Shown: positions 27,413 through 35,420 of the stretch, piece after piece
How the letters are laid out: every line of letters starts with the position of its first letter
How positions within the stretch are numbered: position 1 is the stretch's first letter
Assembly: GCF_000805335.1 (NCBI RefSeq)
Contig: NZ_KN708638.1
Location: 2,695,808-2,734,306 of the forward strand
Reading direction: 5' to 3'
Origin: Streptomyces sp. CT34
GTDB taxonomy: Bacteria; Actinomycetota; Actinomycetes; Streptomycetales; Streptomycetaceae
Length of the DNA stretch: 38,499 nucleotides
Notes under the pieces: generated by a model
Seen by the model: the letters and a program-made list of their open reading frames with translations, nothing else
Told to the model about the DNA's origin: nothing
Databases searched by the model: none
Program-made: the position numbers and the translations under genes

Positions 27413-27418
27413 GGCCGC

Positions 27419-27424
27419 AGCCTA
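27419..27424 (-). promoter_or_regulatory. -10 box at proA (leaderless candidate)
   Basis: TAGGCT ends 6 nt before the proA ATG. The region where a -35 would lie is G/C-only, so this is the weakest of the leaderless candidates. Confidence 0.35.
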
Positions 27425-27612
27425 GCGCCGCCGCGCGCCGAGGCCCCGCCGCATTCCACAGAGCGGGACACCCGTATCACCGGCGGAAGGGGACTGGGGA
27501 AAACCCACGGGCCGGCCCTGACGCCCGGGCCCCTGCCCCGGCCCCGCTCCGGGCCCGGTCCGAGGCTGGCCCTGTGGGCCGGGTCCGGGGCCGGTCCGTC
27601 GGGTCGGGGCCG

Positions 27613-27646
27613 GAGCGGCCCCGGTACGGGAGCGGCCCCGGTACGG
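27613..27646. repeat. 17-bp tandem repeat upstream of the insertion element
   Basis: Two exact copies of GAGCGGCCCCGGTACGG (27613-27629 and 27630-27646), in a very G/C-rich spacer between proA and the left end of the insertion sequence. The rest of the ~250-bp spacer (27425-27660) contains GGGCC-rich runs able to form hairpins and no gene. Confidence 0.75.
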
Positions 27647-27660
27647 AAACGGAAGAAGCC

Positions 27661-28634
27661 CTAGATGAATGAGTCCGATGTTTGTGCTGGCCGCGACCAT
27701 GGCGAAGGGCGCCCGTTGGCTCGTGTGTGACGACAAACCTGGACGCCCTTCTGGCGGCACTGTACGTGTTCATCGACGACCATGTGGCCCCGCGTCGCCG
27801 GATCGGGCGACCCCCGAAACTGACAGACACCGAACTGTTGTGCCTGGCGGTCGCCCAGGTCCTGCTGGGCTTCCCCTCGGCCCGGCACTGGATCCGCTTC
27901 GCCCACGCCCGACTGGGACACCTCTTCCGCTACCTGCCCCCGCAATCCGCCTACGACAAGCGCCTGAACGCCGCCGGCCCACTGATCTCGGCCGTGCTCC
28001 AGGCACTGGCCCAGCAGATGCCCACCTGGCACGACAACCTGCGCCTGATCGACTCCACCCCTCTGCCGTGCGCCGCCTCCCGCGAGACAGTCAAACGCTC
28101 CGACCTGGCCGGCCACGCAGGCTACGGCTACTGCGCGAGTCATTCCCGCTTCTTCTGGGGCTTTCGGCTCTACCTGCTGACCACCGCCGAGGGCATGCCG
28201 GTGACCTGGTGCCTGGCCAACCCCAAACTCGGCGAACGCCAGGTGATGACCGCGCTGCTGGAACGCGACCACCACCTCGTCCGCTCCGGTCAAGTGATTC
28301 TTGCGGACAAGGGCTTCGCCGGGCGGGAGTTCGAGGCGTTCCTCGAAGAGCGCCTGGGCGTCCATCTGGTGCGGCCGGACCTGAAGAACGAGCCTGTCCG
28401 ACATGGACGCCTGGCCCACGTCCGCCAGTGGATCGAGGCCGTCTTCGACACCCTCAAAGGCCAGCTCAGCCTGGAACAACACGGAGGCCGCACACGCGCT
28501 GGCGTCTTCGCCCGCACCGGCCAACGACTCCTCGCCCTGGCCACCGCGATCTGGCACAACTGGACCACCAACGCCCCAGCCAAGCGATCACTGATCGCCT
28601 ACGACCACTGAAGACATCGGACTCATTCATCTAG
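27661..28634 (+). mobile_element. IS982-family-type insertion sequence
   Basis: Complete element of about 0.97 kb. Both ends carry a perfect inverted repeat, ATGAATGAGTCCGATGT (27665-27681 and its complement 28614-28630), flanked on each side by CTAG. Because CTAG is its own complement it may be a 4-bp target duplication or part of a 21-bp repeat. It holds one intact transposase gene, and both ends are perfect, so it looks recent. It sits between proA and the conserved unknown gene, with the right-hand CTAG forming that gene's stop codon. Confidence 0.92.
27727..28611 (+). CDS. IS982-family DDE transposase
   Basis: 294 residues from GTG 27727 (VTTNLDALLAALYVFIDDHV, the usual family N-terminus). 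Upstream in-frame codons to 27682 are not family-like. The DDE acidic residues are apparent: Asp in LRLIDSTPLPC, Asp in VILADKGFAGREFE, and Glu in RQWIEAVFDTLKGQL. The segment SHSRFFWGFRLYLLTTAEGMPVTWCLANPKLGERQV is a conserved block between them. The frame is unbroken to its stop 2 nt before the right inverted repeat, so the enzyme is probably functional. The assignment to IS982 is by recognised sequence pattern; the family's ends and target size were not checked against a database. Confidence 0.9.
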   Translation: MTTNLDALLAALYVFIDDHVAPRRRIGRPPKLTDTELLCLAVAQVLLGFPSARHWIRFAHARLGHLFRYLPPQSAYDKRLNAAGPLISAVLQALAQQMPTWHDNLRLIDSTPLPCAASRETVKRSDLAGHAGYGYCASHSRFFWGFRLYLLTTAEGMPVTWCLANPKLGERQVMTALLERDHHLVRSGQVILADKGFAGREFEAFLEERLGVHLVRPDLKNEPVRHGRLAHVRQWIEAVFDTLKGQLSLEQHGGRTRAGVFARTGQRLLALATAIWHNWTTNAPAKRSLIAYDH

Positions 28635-29128
28635 TAGGGATGGACCCCGACCGGGGACGCCGGCGGCGGGCCGTAGCCCTCGGCGACGCGCTGGTGGTAG
28701 GTCTCCCGGTCGATGACCTCCAGGCCGACGATCTCCCAGGGCGGCAGCTTGGCCGTCGAGCGGTGCTCCCCCCACAGCCGCAGGGCGACCGCGGCGGCGT
28801 CGTGCAGGTCCCGGGCCTCCTCCCAGTAGCGGATCTCCGCGTGGTCGTTGGCGTAGCGGCTGGTCAGCAGGAAGGGGTGGTCGTGGGCGAGCTGCTCCAG
28901 CGACCGCCGGACCTCCTTCAGCGGAGCCTCCGCGCCCGAGACGCTGAGGGTGATGTGCCACAGCCGGGAGGACTCGCGGCGCTCGCCCTGCGGTGCCGGC
29001 TGCGCGGTCCGGTCCCGCTCCGCGAGCCGGTCGTCCGCCGGCCGGGCGGCTTCGCCGCCGGTCCCGACGCTGGTCAGTGTGCGCTCCGCCGTCCCTCGGG
29101 GCGGTGCCCCTGGGCGCCCTCGTCTCAC
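28631..29128 (-). CDS. Conserved protein of unknown function between proB and proA
   Basis: 165 residues from GTG 29128, chosen because a perfect AGGAGG lies 5 nt upstream (frame open to 29236). The N-terminal ~55 residues are variable, rich in Arg, Gly and Ala. The C-terminal ~110 form a compact domain: SSRLWHITLSVSGAEAPLKEVRRSLEQLAHDHPFLLTSRYANDHAEIRYWEEARDLHDAAAVALRLWGEHR, LPPWEIVGLEVIDRETYHQRVAEGYGPPP. The alternating strand/helix pattern resembles a ferredoxin-like fold. I recall a similar gene between proA and proB in S. coelicolor (SCO2586) without known role. The stop TAG is contributed by the CTAG at the edge of the insertion sequence; the protein is not shortened. Confidence 0.78.
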   Translation of the reverse strand: MRRGRPGAPPRGTAERTLTSVGTGGEAARPADDRLAERDRTAQPAPQGERRESSRLWHITLSVSGAEAPLKEVRRSLEQLAHDHPFLLTSRYANDHAEIRYWEEARDLHDAAAVALRLWGEHRSTAKLPPWEIVGLEVIDRETYHQRVAEGYGPPPASPVGVHPY

Positions 29129-29238
29129 CGGCGGCCTCCTGTGATGCGAATCGCTCCGTCCCCGGGGGTGCGGAGCCGACTGGTGCGGTCGTTCTTCGGC
29201 GTCTGCGCTCGCGCGCTGCGGGCGCCGCTCCCCCACGG

Positions 29239-29284
29239 CGCCCCCGCAACAAAGTTGACCAGTCCGCGGCCCGTCGCGGGGGCG
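29239..29284. other. Inverted repeat between proB and the conserved unknown gene
   Basis: CGCCCCCGC (29239-29247) and GCGGGGGCG (29276-29284) enclose a 28-nt loop in the 213-bp gap; TTTT follows on the plus strand. It may be a processing or partial termination signal within the proB transcript. No gene is present in this gap. Confidence 0.35.
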
Positions 29285-29341
29285 TTTTGCCGAAGGTGCC
29301 CGTGGAAAGGCCGGTGCCGGCGGGTCCCGGACCGGCCCGCC

Positions 29342-30460
29342 TCAGTGGTGCAGCAGCACCAGGTCGTCGCGGTGCACGACCTCGCGCTCGTACGCCGGTC
29401 CGAGCTCGCGGGCCAGATCCCGGGTCGAACGGCCAATCAATCGAGGGATTTCCCGGGCGTCGAAGTTGACGACCCCGCGGGCGACCGCGCGGCCGTCGGT
29501 GTCCCGCAGCTCGACCGGGTCGCCGGCGGAGAACTCGCCCTCGACGGAGGCGATACCGGCCGGCAGCAGCGAGGAGCGCCGCTCGACGACGGCCCGCACC
29601 GCCCCGTCGTCCAGTACCAGCGCGCCGCGCGGTGCGGAGGCGTGCGCCAGCCACAGCAGCCGGTCGGCGGAGCGCCGGCCGGTGCGCAGGAAGTGGGTGC
29701 CGGTGGTGCCGCCGGCCAGCGCGTCCCCGGCGTGCACGGCGGAGGTCAGCACGACGGGGATGCCGGCCGCCGCCGCGATCCGGGCCGCCTCGACCTTGGT
29801 GACCATGCCGCCGGTCCCGACGCCGGCCTTGCCCGCGCTCCCGATGGAGATGCCCTCCAGGTCCTTGGGGCTGCTGACCACCGCTATCCGGGACGTGCCC
29901 GGGGTGGCGGGGTCGCCGTCGTAGAGGCCGTCCACGTCGGACAGCAGGATCAGCAGGTCGGCGCGGACGAGATGGGCGACCAGGGCGGCCAGCCGGTCAT
30001 TGTCGCCGAACCGGATCTCGTCGGTGGCGACGGTGTCGTTCTCGTTGACGATCGGCACCGCCCCCATGGCCAGCAGCTGGTCCAGGGTGCGGTAGGCGTT
30101 GCGGTAGTGGGCCCGGCGGGCGGTGTCGTCGGACGTCAGCAGCACCTGACCGACCCGGCGGCCGTAGCGCGCGAAGGAGGCGGTGTAGCGGGCGACCAGC
30201 AGGCCCTGGCCGACGCTGGCGGCGGCCTGCTGCCGGGCCAGGTCCCGCGGGCGCCGCTCCAGTCCCAGGGGGGCGAGCCCGGCCGCGATGGCCCCTGAGG
30301 AGACCAGCACGATCTCCTTGTCCTGGTGCTTGGCCAGCACGTCCACCAGCGCGTCGACGCGGTCCGCGTCCAGCCCCCCGGCGGCGGTGGTCAGCGAGGA
30401 GGAGCCGACCTTCACCACGATCCTGCGGGCGTCCGCGACGTCCTGCCTTGCCCCTGCCAC
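29342..30460 (-). CDS. proB: Glutamate 5-kinase
   Basis: First and feedback-controlled step of proline synthesis: ATP-dependent phosphorylation of glutamate. 372 residues with the amino-acid kinase domain (VVKVGSSSLTT, VSSGAIAAG, VNENDTVATDEIRFGDNDRLAALVA, LLSDVDGLYDGDP, GTGGMVTKVEAARIA) and a C-terminal PUA domain (from ~285; ASVEGEFSAGDPVELRD). GTG 30460 has AGGGGT at ~6 nt. A long inverted repeat lies 24-70 nt upstream of the start. It is divergent from the TagF-like gene and upstream of the conserved unknown gene and proA. Confidence 0.97.
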   Translation of the reverse strand: MAGARQDVADARRIVVKVGSSSLTTAAGGLDADRVDALVDVLAKHQDKEIVLVSSGAIAAGLAPLGLERRPRDLARQQAAASVGQGLLVARYTASFARYGRRVGQVLLTSDDTARRAHYRNAYRTLDQLLAMGAVPIVNENDTVATDEIRFGDNDRLAALVAHLVRADLLILLSDVDGLYDGDPATPGTSRIAVVSSPKDLEGISIGSAGKAGVGTGGMVTKVEAARIAAAAGIPVVLTSAVHAGDALAGGTTGTHFLRTGRRSADRLLWLAHASAPRGALVLDDGAVRAVVERRSSLLPAGIASVEGEFSAGDPVELRDTDGRAVARGVVNFDAREIPRLIGRSTRDLARELGPAYEREVVHRDDLVLLHH

Positions 30461-30484
30461 CTGCTACCCCTGTGCTCGCCGATC

Positions 30485-30529
30485 CCACTGCCGTACGAAT
30501 TCCGTACAGCCGCAAATCTACGGCAGTGG
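30485..30529 (-). promoter_or_regulatory. Nested inverted repeat in the proB leader
   Basis: Perfect 11-bp arms CCACTGCCGTA (30485-30495) and TACGGCAGTGG (30519-30529). An inner GTACG-AATTC-CGTAC (30493-30507) dyad competes with the left arm. It lies just upstream of proB, so it could be an operator or a switching leader RNA. Confidence 0.45.
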
Positions 30530-30687
30530 CCGCTTCGGACGCGTCGGGATATCGCCTGGCGGACGTTCCGGCGGACACCGGAGGCCCACATCCCACTTCT
30601 CCGACGTGATTTTTGTTAAGACGGTAAGAGAGGCCAAAAGGTTGCGTTCGATTGGTCCGCTTTCGCGGTGAAGAGAGCCACAGCAGA

Positions 30688-30717
30688 TTGTCACCAAGGC
30701 CAACAAGGTCATACGGT
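30688..30717 (+). promoter_or_regulatory. Possible promoter of the TagF-like gene
   Basis: -35 TTGTCA (30688-30693), 18-bp spacer, -10 TACGGT (30712-30717), in the one clearly A/T-richer stretch of the window (about 30600-30720). The start codon lies ~100 nt downstream. The rest of the 360-bp divergent gap holds the proB leader repeat and no gene. Confidence 0.4.
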
Positions 30718-30823
30718 CGGGTGTCCATCGGTCCCGTTTCGTCGCGCTTGCGGCGTCGCAGCGCGGGCCCCGGTCACCGTCCCGGCCTCTCCCGACCTTT
30801 CTTGCCGCCAGGAGCCCCCTCCC

Positions 30824-32911
30824 GTGCCTTCCGCCGGAATCGCCCCCAGACGTGCCATGCAACTCGCGGCGCTCTTCGCGATGATGGTCGCGTTCATCGC
30901 CCAGCTCATCGGCGCGCTGCTGCCCGTCATTCCGCTGTTCATCGCCGCGTCGGTGGTGAACCTGGGCCTCGACCTGGTGCTGCAGCACCAGCAGCCCGGC
31001 CTGCTCTCCGTACTCGGCCGGATCCGCTTCGACGTGACGGTGCGTCAACTGCTGCGGGACATGGTGATACTGGTCGGCCTGCTGCACATCGACGGCATCA
31101 ACCCCCTGGAGGAGCAGGCACCGCTGACCATCACGCTGCTGCTCTTCTACGGCACCCACTTCGTGTGCCAGACGGTCGCGGTCCTGGTCCGCAGGGCCCG
31201 CACCCTGCCGTTCGTCACCCGCAACATCGACGCAAGCGCGCTGGCGCTGACCGACGCCCCGCCGCGGCTGCTCTTCCGGCAGACCGGCCGGCGGCTGCTG
31301 CGCTTCTCGGTGCCCACGACGGCGGGGATGATGGTCACCGCGGTCACCGGCAACGCCTCCTGGGGCGGCCTCGGCATCGCCGTCGCGCTGCTGCTGTCCG
31401 CGGGCGGCACCCTCTACCTGAGCACCTGGCTGCTGCCGCGGAAGCGCACCCTCGACGAACAGCGCGCCCTGGCCTGGCTGGACCGCTGGCTGGCGGCCTA
31501 CCGGCCGACGGTGGGCATGTACTTCTCCGGCGGCTCGACCTCCGCCTACCAGGCCAACATGTGGCTCGGCACCCTCGCCGGACTGGGCGGCAACCCCATC
31601 ATCGTGCTCCGCGAGCGCTTCATGGTGCAGAAGATCGAGGCCACCGACATCCCGATCGTCTGCATCCCGAAGGTCGCGCACCTGATGCGCCTGGAACGCT
31701 CCACCCTCAAGGTCCTGCTCCACCCGGCGAACTCCGGCAAGACCTCGCAGATCCTGCGGATCCCCTCCATCAAGCACGCCTTCATCAACCACGGCGAGAG
31801 CGACAAGCTCTCCTCCTGCAACCCCTACGCGAAGGCGTACGACGAGGTGTGGGTGGCCGGTCCGGCGGCCCGGGACCGCTACCAGCTCGCCGACATCGGC
31901 ATCGAGGACAAGGACGTCGTCGAGGTCGGCCGCCCCCAACTGGCCCCGATCCGGCCCTACGAGGGCGCCCCGCTCGGCCGGTTCACCACCGTGCTGTACG
32001 CGCCGACCTGGGAGGGCTGGGACGGCAACCCGGGCAACACGTCGGTGATCCTGGCCGGCGAGAACATCGTCCGCGCGCTGCTCGCCGACCCCAAGGTACG
32101 ACTGCTGTACAAGCCGCACCCGATGACCGGCTCCGTGGACCCGCGCGCGGGCGCCGCCGACTCCCGTATCCAGGCGATGATCGCGGAGGCCAACGCCCGG
32201 CGCGGCGGTGCGCTGCCCGGCCCCGAGGCCGCCGCCGAACTCGCCCGCCGCACAGCGGAGTTGGACCGGCTGACCACCACCGACTTCCGCGCCAGCGCCG
32301 ACGAGCTGGAGCGGATGCGGCTCCAGGGCACCCCCGAGGAGGGCCGCGCCGCCGCCGTGGACGCCGCCGTCGCCGCCTGGGAGGACGCGTACTGGAACTC
32401 CGTCCCCGAGTGGGAACACCTGGTCGTCACCGACGCCCGCCCCGGCCTCTTCGCCTGCTTCAACCGGTCGGACGTGCTGATCAGCGATGTCTCCAGCGTC
32501 GTCTCCGACTACCTGACCAGCGCGAAGCCGTATGCGGTCGCCAACACCTCGGGGCTGGACGAGGACGACTTCCGGGCGCACTTCCCGACCGTGCGGGCGG
32601 CGACCATCCTGGCGCCGGACGCGGAGGGGGTGGCCGGCCTCCTGGCGGCGGTGCGCCATCCGGAGCGGGACGGCCTGGCCGCGGCCCGCGCCGAGCTGAA
32701 GGAGCATCTGCTCGGCCCGGCCGACCCGCCGTCGGCGGTCCGCTTCGAGGAGGCCGTGCGGAACCTGTGCACCAAGGCCGACGAACGCCGGGTGCGGATG
32801 GAGAGCCGGCTCTCCGGCATCCCCGTGCAGCGCTCTCAGCGCGGCCTGGGCGCCGCCGGGACGGCCGGGCAGGGCACGGGCGGTGCCCCGGACGCGACGG
32901 CCGCGGTCTGA
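30824..32911 (+). CDS. Membrane CDP-glycerol glycerophosphotransferase-type (TagF/TagB-like) polymer synthase
   Basis: 695 residues from GTG 30824 (AGGAG 9 nt upstream; earlier in-frame codons are unlikely). The N-terminal ~220 residues carry several transmembrane helices (LFAMMVAFIAQLIGALLPVIPLF, LTITLLLFYGTHFVCQTVAVLV, and GLGIAVALLLSAGGTLYLSTWLL). The C-terminal part is the glycerophosphotransferase fold: IPSIKHAFINHGESDK, VWVAGPAARDRYQ, TVLYAPTWEGWDGN, LLYKPHPMTGS and the signature SDVLISDVSSVVSDYLTSAKPYA. Such enzymes add glycerol- or sugar-phosphate units to wall teichoic-acid-like polymers. Since an LCP-like attachment protein lies in the same window, a role in the S. coelicolor-type polydiglycosylphosphate or teichoic acid is likely. 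An insertion of ~80 residues (PEAAAELARRTAELDRL) before the signature is unusual. Confidence 0.85.
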   Translation: MPSAGIAPRRAMQLAALFAMMVAFIAQLIGALLPVIPLFIAASVVNLGLDLVLQHQQPGLLSVLGRIRFDVTVRQLLRDMVILVGLLHIDGINPLEEQAPLTITLLLFYGTHFVCQTVAVLVRRARTLPFVTRNIDASALALTDAPPRLLFRQTGRRLLRFSVPTTAGMMVTAVTGNASWGGLGIAVALLLSAGGTLYLSTWLLPRKRTLDEQRALAWLDRWLAAYRPTVGMYFSGGSTSAYQANMWLGTLAGLGGNPIIVLRERFMVQKIEATDIPIVCIPKVAHLMRLERSTLKVLLHPANSGKTSQILRIPSIKHAFINHGESDKLSSCNPYAKAYDEVWVAGPAARDRYQLADIGIEDKDVVEVGRPQLAPIRPYEGAPLGRFTTVLYAPTWEGWDGNPGNTSVILAGENIVRALLADPKVRLLYKPHPMTGSVDPRAGAADSRIQAMIAEANARRGGALPGPEAAAELARRTAELDRLTTTDFRASADELERMRLQGTPEEGRAAAVDAAVAAWEDAYWNSVPEWEHLVVTDARPGLFACFNRSDVLISDVSSVVSDYLTSAKPYAVANTSGLDEDDFRAHFPTVRAATILAPDAEGVAGLLAAVRHPERDGLAAARAELKEHLLGPADPPSAVRFEEAVRNLCTKADERRVRMESRLSGIPVQRSQRGLGAAGTAGQGTGGAPDATAAV

Positions 32912-32945
32912 CCCGCAGCGGGCCGCTCAGGGCCCCGGACACCAT

Positions 32946-32989
32946 GGCGCGGGCCCCCGGGAGGAGTGCTCCTCCCGGGGGCCCGCGCC
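32946..32989. terminator. Bidirectional terminator between TagF-like gene and obgE
   Basis: A perfect 21-bp inverted repeat with a 2-nt centre (arms 32946-32966 and 32969-32989), core CCCCCGGGAGGAG / CTCCTCCCGGGGG. It lies between two convergent genes, 34 bp past one stop and 15 bp from the other. It is the strongest hairpin in the window. Confidence 0.9.
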
Positions 32990-33004
32990 GTTCGGCTCTC
33001 CGCG

Positions 33005-34441
33005 TCAGAACGGGTTGAAGCCGTCGTACTCGCTCTGCGCCTCGTCCCGCTCCGCGTCGCGGTCGCGGCGCCGCTGCGCGGCCGGCCGGGGCGCCTCGAA
33101 GCGGTGGTCCTCACCGCGCCGGCCCAGCATCTCCGCACCGGCCGACATCGACGGCTCCCAGTCGAAGACCACGGCGTTGTCCTCGGGGCCGATCGCCACG
33201 CCGTCCAGGGCGCGGGCGCCCGCCTTGAGGAGCGCCTCCTCCACGCCGAGGCGGTTGAGCCGGTCGGCGAGATAGCCGACCGCCTCGTCGTTGTTGAAGT
33301 CGGTCTGGCGGACCCAGCGTTCGGGCTTCTCGCCGCGGACGCGGAAGAAGCCGTCGCCCTCCTGCGTGACCGTGAAGCCCGCGTCGTCGACCGCCTTGGG
33401 GCGGATCACGATGCGGGTGGCCTCCTGCACCGGCTTGGCGGCCCGCGCCCTGGCGACGATGTCGGCGAGGGCGTACGACAGCTCCTTGAGGCCCTGGTGG
33501 GCGACCGCGGAGACCTCGAAGACGCGGTAGCCGCGCGCCTCCAGGTCGGGGCGGATCATGTCGGCGAGGTCCTTGCCGTCGGGGATGTCGACCTTGTTGA
33601 GGACGACCACCCGCGGCCGGTCGCCGAGGCCGCCGTACTGCGCCAGCTCCGCCTCGATGACGTCGAGGTCGGAGACCGGGTCGCGGTCCGACTCCAGGGT
33701 GGCGGTGTCCAGGACGTGGACCAGCACCTCGCAGCGCTCGACGTGCCGCAGGAACTCCAGGCCCAGCCCCTTGCCCTGGCTGGCGCCCGGGATCAGGCCC
33801 GGGACGTCCGCGATGGTGTAGACCGTGGCGCCGGCCGTCACCACACCGAGGTTGGGCACCAGCGTGGTGAAGGGATAGTCCGCGATCTTCGGCTTGGCCG
33901 CGGAGAGCACCGAGATCAGCGAGGACTTGCCGGCGCTGGGGTAGCCGACCAGCGCCACGTCGGCGACGGTCTTCAGCTCCAGCACGATGTCCCGCGCCTC
34001 GCCGGGCTCGCCGAGCAGCGCGAAACCGGGGGCCTTGCGGCGGGCGGAGGCGAGCGCGGCGTTGCCGAGCCCGCCGCGACCGCCCTGGCCCGCGACGAAG
34101 GTGGTGCCCTGGCCCACCAGGTCGGCCAGCACCTCACCGTTCCCGTCCAGCACGACGGTGCCGTCCGGGACCGGCAGGACCAGGTCCTTGCCGTTCTTGC
34201 CCTCGCGGTTGTCGCCCGCGCCGGGCTGGCCGTTGGTGGCCTTGCGGTGCGGGTGGTGGTGGTAGTCGAGGAGGGTGGTGACGTCCTGGTCGACGACCAG
34301 GATCACATCGCCGCCACGGCCGCCGTTGCCGCCGTCCGGGCCGCCGAGCGGCTTGAACTTCTCCCGGTGAACGGAGGCACAGCCGTGGCCTCCGTTACCC
34401 GCGGCGACATGCAGCTCGACGCGGTCCACGAAGGTGGTCAT
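33005..34441 (-). CDS. obgE: GTPase Obg
   Basis: Essential GTPase for 50S ribosome assembly; in Streptomyces it also affects the onset of aerial growth. 478 residues. The N-terminal Gly-rich Obg fold ([17 protein letters not shown] and [12 protein letters not shown]) is followed by the G domain: P-loop [13 protein letters not shown]2/G3 FTTLVPNLG and [11 protein letters not shown]4 NKVDIPD, G5 SAVAHQG. The C-terminal OCT domain ([22 protein letters not shown]) and a charged tail follow. ATG 34441 has GGAGG 10 nt upstream. It is third in rplU-rpmA-obgE, separated from rpmA by a large hairpin that probably lowers its expression relative to the ribosomal proteins. Confidence 0.98.
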   Translation of the reverse strand: MTTFVDRVELHVAAGNGGHGCASVHREKFKPLGGPDGGNGGRGGDVILVVDQDVTTLLDYHHHPHRKATNGQPGAGDNREGKNGKDLVLPVPDGTVVLDGNGEVLADLVGQGTTFVAGQGGRGGLGNAALASARRKAPGFALLGEPGEARDIVLELKTVADVALVGYPSAGKSSLISVLSAAKPKIADYPFTTLVPNLGVVTAGATVYTIADVPGLIPGASQGKGLGLEFLRHVERCEVLVHVLDTATLESDRDPVSDLDVIEAELAQYGGLGDRPRVVVLNKVDIPDGKDLADMIRPDLEARGYRVFEVSAVAHQGLKELSYALADIVARARAAKPVQEATRIVIRPKAVDDAGFTVTQEGDGFFRVRGEKPERWVRQTDFNNDEAVGYLADRLNRLGVEEALLKAGARALDGVAIGPEDNAVVFDWEPSMSAGAEMLGRRGEDHRFEAPRPAAQRRRDRDAERDEAQSEYDGFNPF

Positions 34442-34513
34442 GGTGGGGATGCCTCCAGATCGGCGGGATCGTCTGCGTACTGCTGGGATTCAGGGGGTTG
34501 TCTCTGCGTAACG

Positions 34514-34570
34514 CGCCAAGGGCGGACCTGCCTTCCCGCTCCCGCGAGAAAAGGCGGTCCGCCCTTGGCG
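34514..34570 (-). terminator. Large hairpin between rpmA and obgE (partial terminator)
   Basis: Perfect 15-bp arms CGCCAAGGGCGGACC (34514-34528) and GGTCCGCCCTTGGCG (34556-34570) with a 27-nt loop, 28 nt after the rpmA stop. Because obgE is normally cotranscribed with rplU-rpmA, this probably attenuates read-through or protects the rpmA 3' end rather than fully terminating. Confidence 0.75.
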
Positions 34571-34597
34571 TGCTGCGCCGCTACGTCCGGGCCGGAA

Positions 34598-34855
34598 CTA
34601 CTGGGCGTCCGGGACGATGTTCACGACCTTGCGGCCACGGTGGGTGCCGAACTGCACCGCGCCGGCCTGCAGGGCGAACAGGGTGTCGTCGCCGCCGCGG
34701 CCGACGCCCGTGCCCGGGTGGAAGTGGGTGCCACGCTGGCGGACCAGGATCTCACCGGCGAGGACGGCCTGACCGCCGAAGCGCTTCACGCCGAGCCGCT
34801 GAGCGTTGGAATCGCGACCGTTCCGAGTGGACGATGCGCCCTTCTTGTGTGCCAT
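34598..34855 (-). CDS. rpmA: 50S ribosomal protein L27
   Basis: 85 residues. [29 protein letters not shown] is the L27 signature; its flexible N-terminus reaches toward the peptidyl-transferase centre. It begins directly with AHKKG and so lacks the cleavable N-terminal extension found in Firmicutes. It follows rplU by 14 nt. Confidence 0.98.
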   Translation of the reverse strand: MAHKKGASSTRNGRDSNAQRLGVKRFGGQAVLAGEILVRQRGTHFHPGTGVGRGGDDTLFALQAGAVQFGTHRGRKVVNIVPDAQ

Positions 34856-34869
34856 GTCTCCTCAGTCCC

Positions 34870-35190
34870 TTACTTCGCCGGAGCGTCGATGCCGGTGATC
34901 TTCAGCGCCGTGTGGAGCTGGCGGTGGCCGATCCGCTTCTTGTAACCGGTCTTGTTCTTGTACTTCTGGATCCGGATCTTGTTGCCCTTGTGGTGGTCCA
35001 CGACCTCGGCCTGGACCTTCACGCCGGCCAGGACCCACGGGTCGCTGGTGACCGCGTCACCGTCGACGACCAGCAGCGTGGAGAGCTCGACGGCGTCGCC
35101 GACCTTGCTGGTGGAAATGCGGTCAACCTCGATGACGTCGCCAACAGCAACCTTCTGCTGGCGCCCGCCGGTGCGCACGATCGCGTACAC
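34870..35190 (-). CDS. rplU: 50S ribosomal protein L21
   Basis: 106 residues from GTG 35190 ([25 protein letters not shown]), with the C-terminal signature [21 protein letters not shown] that contacts 23S rRNA. AGAGAG lies ~7 nt upstream. It is first gene of rplU-rpmA-obgE, with a ~150-nt untranslated leader from the promoter at 35348-35376. Confidence 0.98.
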   Translation of the reverse strand: MYAIVRTGGRQQKVAVGDVIEVDRISTSKVGDAVELSTLLVVDGDAVTSDPWVLAGVKVQAEVVDHHKGNKIRIQKYKNKTGYKKRIGHRQLHTALKITGIDAPAK

Positions 35191-35347
35191 GCGGAACTCT
35201 CTTTCGCTAGGTTCGGATCCTCTGATGCCAGCCGCTCACACGGGCTCGGGATACGGCCCGTGGAATCCGAGTGGACGAGCGGCCTCCCTCGGCGGAACCG
35301 AGAGGTAGTTGCTCAGGGGAGCGGTGCCACACAGACACCGACGGTCA
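35191..35347 (-). promoter_or_regulatory. rplU 5' untranslated leader
   Basis: About 150 nt between the predicted start site and rplU. It contains a hairpin ACGGGC / GCCCGT (about 35240-35261) and a pyrimidine-rich stretch. L21 operons have structured autoregulatory leaders in some bacteria; whether this one does is unknown. Confidence 0.4.
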
Positions 35348-35376
35348 AGGTTACGGGGCCTCGACCAGGGGGTCAA
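35348..35376 (-). promoter_or_regulatory. Promoter of the rplU-rpmA-obgE operon
   Basis: -35 TTGACC (35371-35376), exactly 17-bp spacer, -10 TAACCT (35348-35353) on the minus strand. This is the best vegetative-type promoter in the window, as expected for ribosomal protein genes. It sits just downstream of the rne terminator hairpin. Confidence 0.75.
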
Positions 35377-35381
35377 ACCGG

Positions 35382-35407
35382 CCCCGGGCCGCCGTGACGG
35401 CCCGGGG
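35382..35407 (-). terminator. Terminator of the RNase E/G gene
   Basis: CCCCGGGCCG (35382-35391) and CGGCCCGGGG (35398-35407) form a perfect 10-bp stem with a 6-nt loop, 14 nt after the rne stop. There is no U-tract. Confidence 0.8.
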
Positions 35408-35420
35408 TACCGGGTACTGC

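Noticed and set aside
27661..28557. 298-residue minus-strand frame within the insertion sequence
   Set aside because: Antisense of the transposase; IS982-type elements carry one gene.
30518..32707. 729-residue minus-strand frame opposite the TagF-like gene
   Set aside because: Antisense shadow of a gene with strong glycerophosphotransferase motifs; Gly/Gln/Arg-rich with no domain.
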